From the NCBI GenBank assembly GCA_028284565.1, contig JANQRM010000348.1, positions 1-11,306 of the forward strand: 11,306 nucleotides of DNA, read 5' to 3'. The position numbers and the translations under genes are program-made. Shown piece after piece: positions 1-6,266 of the stretch (the first letter of the stretch is position 1; each line of letters starts with the position of its first letter). Origin of the DNA: Anaerolineae bacterium (GTDB lineage Bacteria > Chloroflexota > Anaerolineae > Aggregatilineales > Phototrophicaceae). Under the pieces are notes generated by a model that saw only the letters and a program-made list of their open reading frames with translations, was not told where the DNA came from and ran no database searches.

Positions 1-1505
1 AAGGCGATATCGAGAGGCTTTTGGGGAAGTTGTGTGAGACCATAGAAACCCAACGCACCCATCATAATCATCGGCGGGAAGAGCATGGTCATCAAGCGAG
101 TTTGCATATTTAACGAGAAGAGAGAAGCCATCACCATCCAGAAGAGGAGCATAGGGAGCGCAAAGATGAACGCATCCCGCGCTAGGTTCCGACTCGGTAG
201 GACATGCCAGACAAAGATTAATAGGAAAGGCGCGGTTAATAACCAAACGCCTGTTGTAAATGCATAGCCTCCGCCACGCTCAACACCAAAGATGGTCGCG
301 GCAATCGGGATAAGTGGGATTTGCCAGAGTTCCCCTTGCGATATCAAGCCAGAGTCCGGGTCGTTGAAGAAGGTAGCGCGGGTGTCATCCCAATTCACCC
401 CATCCAATACAAAAGGATAGACTGGATTTTCATAGAGCAAAGTACCTTTCGCCATCCACGGCAAGAACACGACAAAGGCAACCCCGCCCATGATGACACC
501 GGACCGTATGAGACCCAGTAACGTTGGTTTATTGAGAAGAATCACCCCCACTGCAGAGACCAAGAGCAAGCCTGAGGGGTATTTGACTCCCATTGCCAAG
601 CCGATTCCGATACCAGCCAAGAATAGCCAACGGTCATGACGTGCCTTCCGCCAATAGAGAATAGCAATCAATACGACTGCGCCGTATGCCAGCACAATTA
701 AATCCACGTAGGAATAGCCCATAATCACCCAAATACTGAAGGAGGTCAGTGGAATAACAAGCGTTAGCCAACCCGTGGCAAGGTCGGTGTGACGACGGAC
801 GAAGCCTGCTAACGACAAAAAGCCCATCAACCCGACCCAGAGATGCACGGGTGCGATGACGGTATTCCGTCCGAAGAGAGAGACGGTGGTGCTATAGAGC
901 ATTTCACCATTTTGGGAGAGTCCGAGATAAAAGTTATCAGGTTGGACTTCAATGCGTCCTGCGTCCAAGTAGCGTTCAATGCCGACGAGATGATAGGCGA
1001 GTCCATCCCATGAATCGGGTGGCGCGAAGGCAAAGAGACCAGCACTAATCACGGCAAACCAGACAAACACTGCTAAAAGACGTGTCCAAGCAGTCGGTGG
1101 ATGCGTGGCGATATGGAGAATCGTGCGGAAATCTCGTAACCAAACCTGCACATCACGGTAGGCAATCAATCCCCCAATGACCAAGCCACCCCATAAGAAG
1201 ATCGTATTAAATAAACCGAGCAAGCCAAAAATAACTCCTAGCAAACTTTGCAGACCTAAACCCAGTAGACTCGCCATGGCAAATTGTTCAACGCGCGAAT
1301 CGAAATCGAATTTCATCAGGCGGAGGAGGCGTGTCCCAATCCCACCCGATAACGTCACCAAGAGGAATAGGGTGAAACTAACAAGGGACAATCCACCGAG
1401 CGATTGCAAAAACTGAAGGTCAAAGGGCTTATGCACCCAGAAGTAACCAATCAGCAGGAAGATAACGCTCGCTTGTATCAAGATTGCGGTGATGAATTGT
1501 CGCAT
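1..1505 (-). CDS. GT-C type integral membrane glycosyltransferase, C-terminus cut by window edge
   Basis: The minus strand reads open for 501 codons from the ATG at 1505 down to base 3 with no stop, so the gene continues past the left edge. The product is very hydrophobic, with roughly ten or more membrane segments. The motif PDSWDGLAYHL (residues 163-172, with candidate acidic residue D167) lies in the first large loop, followed later by KYPSGLLL and ENPVYPF. This pattern is typical of ArnT/PMT-like GT-C enzymes, which transfer a sugar from a lipid-phosphate donor on the outer side of the membrane. The donor and acceptor cannot be read from sequence. An upstream GAAGG seven bases before the ATG supports this start. 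It is transcribed divergently from the ArsR operon. It could instead be a GT-C-like protein without a proven transferase role. Confidence 0.8.
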   Translation of the reverse strand, partial: MRQFITAILIQASVIFLLIGYFWVHKPFDLQFLQSLGGLSLVSFTLFLLVTLSGGIGTRLLRLMKFDFDSRVEQFAMASLLGLGLQSLLGVIFGLLGLFNTIFLWGGLVIGGLIAYRDVQVWLRDFRTILHIATHPPTAWTRLLAVFVWFAVISAGLFAFAPPDSWDGLAYHLVGIERYLDAGRIEVQPDNFYLGLSQNGEMLYSTTVSLFGRNTVIAPVHLWVGLMGFLSLAGFVRRHTDLATGWLTLVIPLTSFSIWVIMGYSYVDLIVLAYGAVVLIAILYWRKARHDRWLFLAGIGIGLAMGVKYPSGLLLVSAVGVILLNKPTLLGLIRSGVIMGGVAFVVFLPWMAKGTLLYENPVYPFVLDGVNWDDTRATFFNDPDSGLISQGELWQIPLIPIAATIFGVERGGGYAFTTGVWLLTAPFLLIFVWHVLPSRNLARDAFIFALPMLLFWMVMASLFSLNMQTRLMTMLFPPMIMMGALGFYGLTQLPQKPLDIA

Positions 1506-1539
1506 TGCAGTGCCTTCGTCATGAATCAGTACCTCTTTG

Positions 1540-1545
1540 ATTATA
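1540..1545 (-). promoter_or_regulatory. Candidate -10 box for the GT-C gene
   Basis: A perfect TATAAT on the minus strand lies 34 bases ahead of the ATG at 1505. The hexamer 17 bases upstream (CGTTTC) is a poor -35. The predicted transcript start near 1533 keeps the GAAGG ribosome site of the gene. The element lies in the 132-bp divergent gap shared with the ArsR promoter. Confidence 0.4.
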
Positions 1546-1602
1546 GCCAATTACACGGGCAGGAAACGTTAGGGTTCAGATGAGTGAGGACTTACATTTA
1601 AG

Positions 1603-1631
1603 TTGACACTTATATAAGTGCGTGCTAAAAT
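1603..1631 (+). promoter_or_regulatory. Promoter of the ArsR-SRPBCC-VOC operon
   Basis: TTGACA (1603-1608), a 17-base spacer and TAAAAT (1626-1631) form a near-consensus sigma-70 type promoter. The -10 ends six bases before the ATG at 1638. The expected transcript start therefore falls on or next to the start codon, and the mRNA would be leaderless. There is no purine-rich ribosome site in the gap. Confidence 0.75.
1607..1620 (+). promoter_or_regulatory. Palindromic operator candidate for the ArsR repressor
   Basis: CACTTATATAAGTG is a perfect 14-bp inverted repeat. It overlaps the end of the -35 and fills most of the spacer of the operon promoter. A partly similar half-site (ACATTTAAGT) lies just upstream around 1594-1603. 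ArsR-family dimers typically bind such AT-rich palindromes and block their own promoter, so autoregulation is the natural reading. The binding itself is inferred. Confidence 0.6.
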
Positions 1632-1637
1632 GAAAGC

Positions 1638-1979
1638 ATGTTAGATAAGATTTGTCTTGCCCTTGTAGACAGTAATCGTCGTCAAATTTTGACTATCATT
1701 GGGACAGGGGAAGTATCGGCAGGGGAAATTGCCGAGCAATTCCGTATCTCGCAACCTGCGATTTCTCAGCATTTGCGCGTCTTGTTGGATGCTGATCTCG
1801 TAGCAGTCCGACGACAAGGCAAGCAACGGTTATATCGTGTCCATGCAAGGGGCTTTGATGCGTTGCGGAGCTATATCAATCAGTTTTGGGACTCTCAGTT
1901 GGACACCTTAAAGATGGCAGCAGAGGCGGAAGCGCGCGAAGGAACGTCGGATGGCGACAACGAACCTCTATCGTCGTGA
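1638..1979 (+). CDS. ArsR-family winged-helix transcriptional repressor
   Basis: The 113-residue protein has the compact ArsR/SmtB winged-helix layout. An N-terminal helix (DSNRRQILTII) is followed by a helix-turn-helix at about 28-52 with recognition helix SQPAISQHLRVLL, and a beta wing at 55-68 (VAVRRQGKQRLYRV). The only cysteine is C6, and no metal-binding Cys/His cluster is visible, so it is unlikely to be a metal sensor. This architecture next to an SRPBCC gene resembles the SdpR-type subgroup of ArsR regulators. The start at 1638 is chosen because the promoter -10 sits six bases before it. It heads an operon with the two following genes and probably represses its own promoter through the 1607-1620 palindrome. 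Confidence 0.88.
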   Translation: MLDKICLALVDSNRRQILTIIGTGEVSAGEIAEQFRISQPAISQHLRVLLDADLVAVRRQGKQRLYRVHARGFDALRSYINQFWDSQLDTLKMAAEAEAREGTSDGDNEPLSS

Positions 1980-2364
1980 GGTGCTGATTCAGGCATCGCC
2001 AGCAATTGTGTATGCCTTCTTTACTGAAGCCGATAAGCTCCTCAAATGGAAGGGCATTTCTGCGGAGTTGGAGTTTCGGGTTGGTGGCAGTTATCGCTTG
2101 ACGATTGAAGCAGGGCGTATCGCCAAAGGGTCGTATCTAGCAATTGAGTCACCCACACACTTGCGCTTTTCATGGGGCTGGGAAGGGGATGAGTCCCTGC
2201 CACCGGGAGCAAGTATGGTCACGATTGATTTGCAATCAAAGGATGTGGGAACCTTGCTCACGCTCCGCCATGATGGACTGACGGACGGACAATTGCTATT
2301 TCAGTCACAAGGTTGGGAACATTATCTGCCTCGCTTAAAAGAGGCAATCGAATCATCAACTTAA
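1951..2364 (+). CDS. SRPBCC (AHSA1-like) domain protein
   Basis: The 137-residue protein has the START/SRPBCC fold. It begins with a strand carrying REVLIQASPAIVYAFFTEAD, followed by a substrate-cavity strand pattern (ELEFRVGGSYRLTIEAGR, then THLRFSWGWEG, then GTLLTLRHDGL) and a C-terminal helix with GWEHYLPRLKEAI. This matches AHSA1-like proteins (named after activators of Hsp90 ATPase), which in bacteria mostly bind small hydrophobic ligands. No enzymatic residue can be assigned. The ATG overlaps the end of the ArsR gene by 29 bp and is preceded by AAGGA with seven bases of spacing, so translation is probably coupled. ArsR-SRPBCC pairs are common, and the SRPBCC partner is sometimes proposed to be under the regulator's control. 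Confidence 0.85.
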   Translation: MATTNLYRREVLIQASPAIVYAFFTEADKLLKWKGISAELEFRVGGSYRLTIEAGRIAKGSYLAIESPTHLRFSWGWEGDESLPPGASMVTIDLQSKDVGTLLTLRHDGLTDGQLLFQSQGWEHYLPRLKEAIESST

Positions 2365-2375
2365 AGGAGACACAC

Positions 2376-2729
2376 ATGAATTTGTCACAGATTACAGTGA
2401 ATGTGAATGATATGGATACTGCCGTCGATTTTTATGAAGGCAAGTTGGGCTTTCAGGTGCTGACACGCGCCCATACCCCGCATGTGGTTGTGTTACAGAC
2501 CAGTGCCTGTCCCTTGGTGTTGCGCCGAGTAGAGATGAATCAACCCAATGACGCAACCCACGTGGTTATTGCCTTTGATACGGATGCCATTGATGATGAA
2601 TTCGCCCGACTCAAGTCCGCTGGAGTGGAACTCCTACAAGATGAACCATCACCCTTCCCCGCCGGACGAATGCTGTCCTTCCGTGACCCATCGGGCAATG
2701 TGTTTGAGATGATTGAACGCAAGAATTAG
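2376..2729 (+). CDS. VOC-family (glyoxalase/bleomycin-resistance fold) protein
   Basis: This 117-residue protein has a single VOC module pair. The N-terminal beta-alpha-beta motif (QITVNVNDMDTAVDFYEGKLGFQVL) is followed by the closing motif FRDPSGNVFEMIE, whose final Glu is a usual metal ligand. The first-strand His ligand common in glyoxalase I is replaced (TVNV), so metal use is uncertain. The start at 2376 is chosen because AAAGGAGA lies just upstream with suitable spacing. An in-frame ATG at 2313 would lie inside the previous gene. It is the third gene of the ArsR operon, 11 bases after the SRPBCC stop. It could be a dioxygenase, lyase or binding protein; the substrate is unknown. Confidence 0.85.
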   Translation: MNLSQITVNVNDMDTAVDFYEGKLGFQVLTRAHTPHVVVLQTSACPLVLRRVEMNQPNDATHVVIAFDTDAIDDEFARLKSAGVELLQDEPSPFPAGRMLSFRDPSGNVFEMIERKN

Positions 2730-4195
2730 CCAAAACTCTCTTCACGGATGAGGTCGCGCCCAAGTTCAATGACGGTCTCAGCCAGCAGGTCAAAGTCGGC
2801 ATAAGTACTGCGGTGGTTGACATTTGCCATGCGTAAGGAGTATTTGCCGTTGATGGTGCTGTTGGAGACAATGGCAACCCCGCCCTCTTGTAGGCGTAAG
2901 AGCAACTCTGTATTAAGGGCGTTGAGTGCGTCGTTATCCAAGCCTTCTCGTACATAACGGAAGCAGACGATATTCAATGGGACAGGAGCCGTCTGTTCTA
3001 ATTCGGGCGATACATCAACCAGCTGGGCAAAATAACGGGCTTGCTCGACATTCATATGGATGACTTCGCCGTGTTGGAGTGTGCCATGCGCTTTGAGAGA
3101 CATCCACACCTTGAGCGCACGGAAATTGCGGGAGAGTTGAATACCATAATCACTGAGCCATGTCGTTGCTCCGGCAGGACCTCGTGAACTGTGTGTTAGA
3201 TAATCCGCCGTGTTGTTAAAGGCGCGGTAATGGTCATCACCACGTTTGACAAGGACACATGCCGCCTCAAAGGGGACAGAGAGCCACTTGTGCATATCAA
3301 AGGCAATGGAATCGGCACGTTCTGTTCCGGCAATCAGGGGTTGGAGTTCGGGAGATAACGCAACTATCGCGCCAAACGCCCCATCGACATGAAACCAAAG
3401 TTTATATGCTTCACAGATGTCGGCAATGGCATGGAAATCATCGAATGCACCAGTCTTCACTGTCCCAGCCGTCCCCACCACACAAAATGGCACATAACCC
3501 TTAGCGATGTCTTCTTCAATCGCTTGGTGCAGGGCATCTATTTCCATTTGATAATCATCATTAACTGGGATGTAGTGGACAGAATCGCTACCTAAGCCGA
3601 GTAATTCACTGTTCTTTTGATGACAGCTATGAACTTCCGTCGAAGCGTAGGTCATTAAGCGAGCGTGTCCATTTTGTAAGCCTGTTTTGCGAATATCGAA
3701 AGGTGCTTGCGTATTGCGCGCCACAGTCAAGCCGACGAGATTCGCCATTGATGCGCCACTGACCAGCACGCCACTCGCATCATCTGGAAAGTTCATAATT
3801 TGCTTGAACCAGTCCAACACCTGTAGTTCGACATGCAAGCCAGCACTATGACCACCTCCCATTTGCAAGCCCAAACCACCCGCTAGCATTTCGGCCAACA
3901 TGCCTATGGGTGAGCCACTACCGACGACCCATCCCCAAAAGCGTGGATGAGCATTGCCCAAGGGATAGGGGAGGATGTTATCTTTGAAGGACTCATAGAC
4001 TTCCGTTTGAGAGGTTGTGTCTTCTGGAAGGGGTTGTTGGAATGCCTCTTGCACAGCATCGGGTATTTCTTGCCAGATGGGTTGGTCACGGAGCGATTGG
4101 AGATGGTCCACCATATCATCCAACATCTGATGACCCAGTTGACGAAAGGCTTCCCAATCTTGGGGGTCGAGTGTCACTTCAGGCTTTTGTGTCAT
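2726..4195 (-). CDS. PLP-dependent group II decarboxylase (aromatic L-amino acid type)
   Basis: The protein is 489 residues from the ATG at 4195, usual for aromatic amino acid or tyrosine/tryptophan decarboxylases. Visible hallmarks are HPRFWGWV (about 83-90), the cofactor-stacking His in STEVHSCHQK (H189), the pyridine-binding Asp in FHVDGAFG (D271) and the Schiff-base Lys in DMHKW (K303). A Tyr in NNTADYL (Y332) lies where the catalytic-loop Tyr of decarboxylases is expected, which argues for decarboxylation rather than aldehyde synthesis. The substrate is not predictable. A TTG at 4213 would add six residues. The ATG is preferred because GAGGA lies about 11 bases ahead of it, although that spacing is long. 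Its stop interlocks with the VOC stop on the other strand. Confidence 0.9.
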   Translation of the reverse strand: MTQKPEVTLDPQDWEAFRQLGHQMLDDMVDHLQSLRDQPIWQEIPDAVQEAFQQPLPEDTTSQTEVYESFKDNILPYPLGNAHPRFWGWVVGSGSPIGMLAEMLAGGLGLQMGGGHSAGLHVELQVLDWFKQIMNFPDDASGVLVSGASMANLVGLTVARNTQAPFDIRKTGLQNGHARLMTYASTEVHSCHQKNSELLGLGSDSVHYIPVNDDYQMEIDALHQAIEEDIAKGYVPFCVVGTAGTVKTGAFDDFHAIADICEAYKLWFHVDGAFGAIVALSPELQPLIAGTERADSIAFDMHKWLSVPFEAACVLVKRGDDHYRAFNNTADYLTHSSRGPAGATTWLSDYGIQLSRNFRALKVWMSLKAHGTLQHGEVIHMNVEQARYFAQLVDVSPELEQTAPVPLNIVCFRYVREGLDNDALNALNTELLLRLQEGGVAIVSNSTINGKYSLRMANVNHRSTYADFDLLAETVIELGRDLIREESFG

Positions 4196-4247
4196 ATGCG
4201 GTGCCGTCCTCAATTCTTATTCTGGGAAATTCAATCCTAGTCGATTC

Positions 4248-4253
4248 ATTATA
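4248..4253 (-). promoter_or_regulatory. Candidate -10 box for the decarboxylase gene
   Basis: TATAAT occurs on the minus strand about 52 bases before the ATG at 4195, in a very AT-rich stretch. No convincing -35 is found at 16-18 bases. TTGAGC lies 20 bases upstream, which is too far for a normal promoter. The match is good but unsupported by a second element. Confidence 0.4.
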
Positions 4254-4284
4254 TTAAAAAATAGTACATTCTTGCTCAATTTAG

Positions 4285-4322
4285 AAAAAACGAAAAAAGG
4301 ACGTAGTTTACGGTCTACGTCC
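4285..4322 (-). terminator. Intrinsic terminator of the PNPOx-aldo/keto reductase operon
   Basis: Read on the minus strand, an 8-bp perfect stem (GGACGTAG paired with CTACGTCC, 4299-4306 and 4315-4322) with an 8-base loop is followed by TTTTTTCGTTTTTT. That is the structure of a rho-independent terminator. It lies about 100 bases after the reductase stop and ends just ahead of the decarboxylase promoter region, separating the two minus-strand units. Confidence 0.85.
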
Positions 4323-4340
4323 GAAGGTAAGGAAGGTTTC

Positions 4341-4372
4341 GTAGATGGTCGGATATCAGAGACCATTTCTAC
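4341..4372 (-). repeat. Imperfect hairpin in the 3' untranslated region
   Basis: ATGGTC and GACCAT (4345-4350 and 4361-4366) form a 6-bp stem, extended outward by GTAG/CTAC across a two-base bulge, around a 10-base loop. It lies between the reductase stop and the terminator. There is no U tract, so it is not a terminator by itself. An RNA-stabilising or processing structure is possible, but chance cannot be excluded. Confidence 0.45.
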
Positions 4373-4419
4373 AACAAATTAAGGGATGCCCCACATGATT
4401 CTGAGGGCAAGCTTCATCT

Positions 4420-5460
4420 CTATAAACGATGGTGATTGTCGATATGTTCAAAAGTATCCCCAAAGATAAAGCGTCGTGCGCCTCCACTGATAAAGGTATG
4501 TGGGAAACCAATGTCGAAATCACTCGCTTCTTCTATTTCCGCTAATTGTTCTTCACTGAGTGTCCATTCCAGACATGCCAGATTATCTTCCAGTTGCGCC
4601 AAAGTCCGCGCGCCTAAGATAGGAATGATTTGTGCTTTGTTGTCTTGCTGACGCACCCAATTCACACAAACTTGGGCTTTACTGCGTCCGGTTTCTTCGG
4701 CTATTTTGGCGACTGCATCCACGAGTTTCTGCTCCGATTCAGAGACTTTCATGTTGTCTTTGTCAAAGCGAGTGGGTTCGTCATGGTCGGTGCTATATTT
4801 GCCCAACAACACCCCTTGTCCCAAAATCGCCCACGGCATGACAGCAATATCGAGTGAGCGCGCCATTGGAAGCAAGGCACGTTCCACATCGCGTCGAATC
4901 ATGGAGTAAGGAACTTGCAAGCCCACGGGACGAGTCCAGCCGTATTGTTCCGCTTTAGCAACGGCATAGGAGACCACCCATGAGGGCGTATCGGAAAACG
5001 CGAAATAGAGAACCTTGCCCTGCCTCACGAGGTCATCCATCGCGCGGACAACTTCTTCAATGGGAGTCATCTGGTCCCACGCATGAACATAATAGAGGTC
5101 GATGTAATCCGTGTTCAGGCGTTTCAGGCTCGCTTCGACAGCTTGCACCATGTTCTTACGGCTGTTCCCATAGGCATTGGGCTGGAGTCCGGTGTCGGGT
5201 GTATTCAAGGTGTACTTGGTTGCAACTACAAAATGCTCACGGTCACGGGCGATGAATTCACCCACGTATTTTTCACTTGTCCCTTGCGTATAGAGATTAG
5301 CTGTATCGATAAAGTTCCCGCCAGCATCAGCAAAGACATCGAATTGCTTCTTACTTTCCTCGTGACTCGCGCCCCAGCCCCAATCTTCGCCGAAGGTCAT
5401 CGTCCCCAAACAGAGTTCAGACACGCGCATTCCGCTATTGCCTAACAACTTATAACGCAT
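4420..5460 (-). CDS. Aldo/keto reductase
   Basis: The 346-residue protein is a full-length AKR TIM barrel. The start carries the family signature YKLLGNSGMRVSELCLGTMTFG. The catalytic tetrad is intact: D52 and Y57 in FIDTANLY, K82 in VATKY and H126 in YYVHAWD. The C-terminal NADPH-site region is recognisable (IIPILGARTLAQLEDNL). It resembles the YajO/GroES-like bacterial AKR branch, which reduces aldehydes or ketones with NADPH; the physiological substrate is unknown. It follows the PNPOx-like gene by 13 bases and is presumably co-transcribed from the 6059-6087 promoter, ending at the 4285-4322 hairpin. The ribosome site is weak (AGAAAGTGA), which would suit coupled translation. Confidence 0.93.
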   Translation of the reverse strand: MRYKLLGNSGMRVSELCLGTMTFGEDWGWGASHEESKKQFDVFADAGGNFIDTANLYTQGTSEKYVGEFIARDREHFVVATKYTLNTPDTGLQPNAYGNSRKNMVQAVEASLKRLNTDYIDLYYVHAWDQMTPIEEVVRAMDDLVRQGKVLYFAFSDTPSWVVSYAVAKAEQYGWTRPVGLQVPYSMIRRDVERALLPMARSLDIAVMPWAILGQGVLLGKYSTDHDEPTRFDKDNMKVSESEQKLVDAVAKIAEETGRSKAQVCVNWVRQQDNKAQIIPILGARTLAQLEDNLACLEWTLSEEQLAEIEEASDFDIGFPHTFISGGARRFIFGDTFEHIDNHHRL

Positions 5461-5473
5461 AAAAAATCACTTT

Positions 5474-5992
5474 CTATGATGGTGTGGATTCAGGGTATTC
5501 GTCTGGATACCGCGCGTAAGTATACATCACGTCGGGTTCAATCCGCAGATACACCCCTTCGCCCCAATCGCGTGGACTGCTATCCAAATACTCCCGTTGA
5601 ATCGCCTCCAAATCGGCAAAATAAGCATGGTTCTCGCGCAAGATACTGGCTGTTCCATGAATAATGACCGCAACGTCATTCTGGCAATAATAATTCAAAC
5701 TCACGGCTGGATTGTTCGTCAACATCTTCGTTCTGGCGGCATTGGCAACTGTCGGAATATAGAAGCGTCCTCGATAAAAGACGGCGGCTGTCGGTGCGAC
5801 GCGGGGTGCGCCCTTTTGCGTCACCGTCGCCACCGAGACTGTCTTGACATCGCAAAAATAACTAATCACTTGTTGAGCCGATAATGATTTGTCCGGCATT
5901 TCAAATGAACTTCGTAAGAAGTCACCGGCTTGTTCCATACTATTGGTTAAAAGAGTCTGTAAGTCCTGTATATCATGATGAGTTTCTTTCAT
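5474..5992 (-). CDS. Pyridoxamine 5'-phosphate oxidase-like (flavin split-barrel) protein
   Basis: The 172-residue protein has the PNPOx-like split barrel. An N-terminal helical lead of about 40 residues is followed by the strands KTVSVATVTQKGAPRVAPT, AVFYRGRFYIPTVANAART and NPAVSLNYYCQNDVAVIIHG. The motif ARTKMLTNNPAVSL is where FMN/F420-binding members place phosphate contacts. Such proteins reduce or oxidise small molecules with FMN, F420 or bind heme. The length is too short and the sequence too divergent to call it the true vitamin B6 enzyme. It is the first gene of a two-gene unit with the aldo/keto reductase, suggesting a shared redox task. The start at 5992 has only GAGGGC immediately upstream, an imperfect ribosome site, so a start a few codons downstream is possible. 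Confidence 0.85.
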   Translation of the reverse strand: MKETHHDIQDLQTLLTNSMEQAGDFLRSSFEMPDKSLSAQQVISYFCDVKTVSVATVTQKGAPRVAPTAAVFYRGRFYIPTVANAARTKMLTNNPAVSLNYYCQNDVAVIIHGTASILRENHAYFADLEAIQREYLDSSPRDWGEGVYLRIEPDVMYTYARYPDEYPESTPS

Positions 5993-6022
5993 GCCCTCGT
6001 CTCAACTCTCCATTTTCCCGTT

Positions 6023-6050
6023 TTACCCACTTATGCAGATTTATGGGTAA
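6023..6050 (-). promoter_or_regulatory. Inverted repeat at the transcript start of the PNPOx operon
   Basis: TTACCCA (6023-6029) and TGGGTAA (6044-6050) are perfect 7-bp inverted arms separated by 14 bases. They begin at or just after the predicted transcript start of the minus-strand promoter. They could be a repressor half-site pair or a leader hairpin. No regulator gene adjoins it. Confidence 0.4.
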
Positions 6051-6058
6051 TTAATCTT

Positions 6059-6087
6059 ATTGTAGAATATAAATTCGATTCTGGCAA
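6059..6087 (-). promoter_or_regulatory. Promoter of the PNPOx-aldo/keto reductase operon
   Basis: On the minus strand TTGCCA (6082-6087), a 17-base spacer and TACAAT (6059-6064) make a strong promoter, giving a leader of about 60 bases before the ATG at 5992. A 6-bp inverted repeat (AGTCCA 6089-6094, TGGACT 6106-6111) sits directly upstream of the -35 and may be an activator or repressor site. Confidence 0.65.
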
Positions 6088-6159
6088 GAGTCCATTGGTC
6101 AACATTGGACTGTACTAAAGGACAGTGACCCTTTCTCGGCTTACGAATTGGCTTGCAAA

Positions 6160-6185
6160 TAAGGAGTTATATCATGGAAACTTGA
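6160..6185 (+). other. Stranded ribosome site with a three-codon ORF
   Basis: TAAGGAGT at 6160-6167 is a strong Shine-Dalgarno sequence, followed six bases later by ATG GAA ACT TGA (6174-6185). The ORF encodes only Met-Glu-Thr. The following frame gives no extended protein. It looks like the start of a lost gene or a minimal upstream ORF ahead of tcmP. The same 8-mer recurs as the ribosome site of the gene at 8377, on the far side of the cassette. Confidence 0.4.
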
Positions 6186-6221
6186 GTCCCCTACTTCAGA
6201 GAATGATTTATGATTTAGGTG

Positions 6222-6227
6222 TATAAT
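6222..6227 (+). promoter_or_regulatory. Candidate -10 box for tcmP
   Basis: A perfect TATAAT lies 39 bases before the ATG at 6267. The hexamer at 17 bases (GAGAAT) is a poor -35. The expected transcript start near 6234 coincides with an in-frame GTG, so a leaderless start there is a formal alternative. Confidence 0.45.
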
Positions 6228-6266
6228 ATTAAAGTGTTTCAAATTGAACTAATAAAAGAGAGCAAG

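Noticed and set aside
827..1416. Short ORFs on both strands (827-1045 minus, 1177-1416 plus)
   Set aside because: Both lie inside the uninterrupted 501-codon GT-C reading frame on the minus strand and lack family-like sequence.
1478..1522. A 14-codon minus-strand ORF with AGAGGT ahead of its ATG, overlapping the GT-C gene start in another frame
   Set aside because: The likely transcript start near 1533 would cut off most of the AGAGGT site. The GT-C ATG has its own GAAGG, so a leader peptide is not supported.
2611..2955. 114-codon minus-strand ORF across the VOC-decarboxylase junction
   Set aside because: It runs out of frame through two well-supported genes and has no recognisable protein features.
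4201..4419. Search for a small gene or RNA gene in the 4196-4419 gap
   Set aside because: Only the -10 box, terminator and bulged hairpin are visible; no ORF with a ribosome site or tRNA-like fold was found.
6219..6266. GTG start for TcmP at 6219
   Set aside because: The codon lies ahead of and overlaps the TATAAT box, so it would not be transcribed from that promoter. The ATG at 6267 has a ribosome site and the expected N-terminus. The GTG at 6234 is kept only as an alternative.
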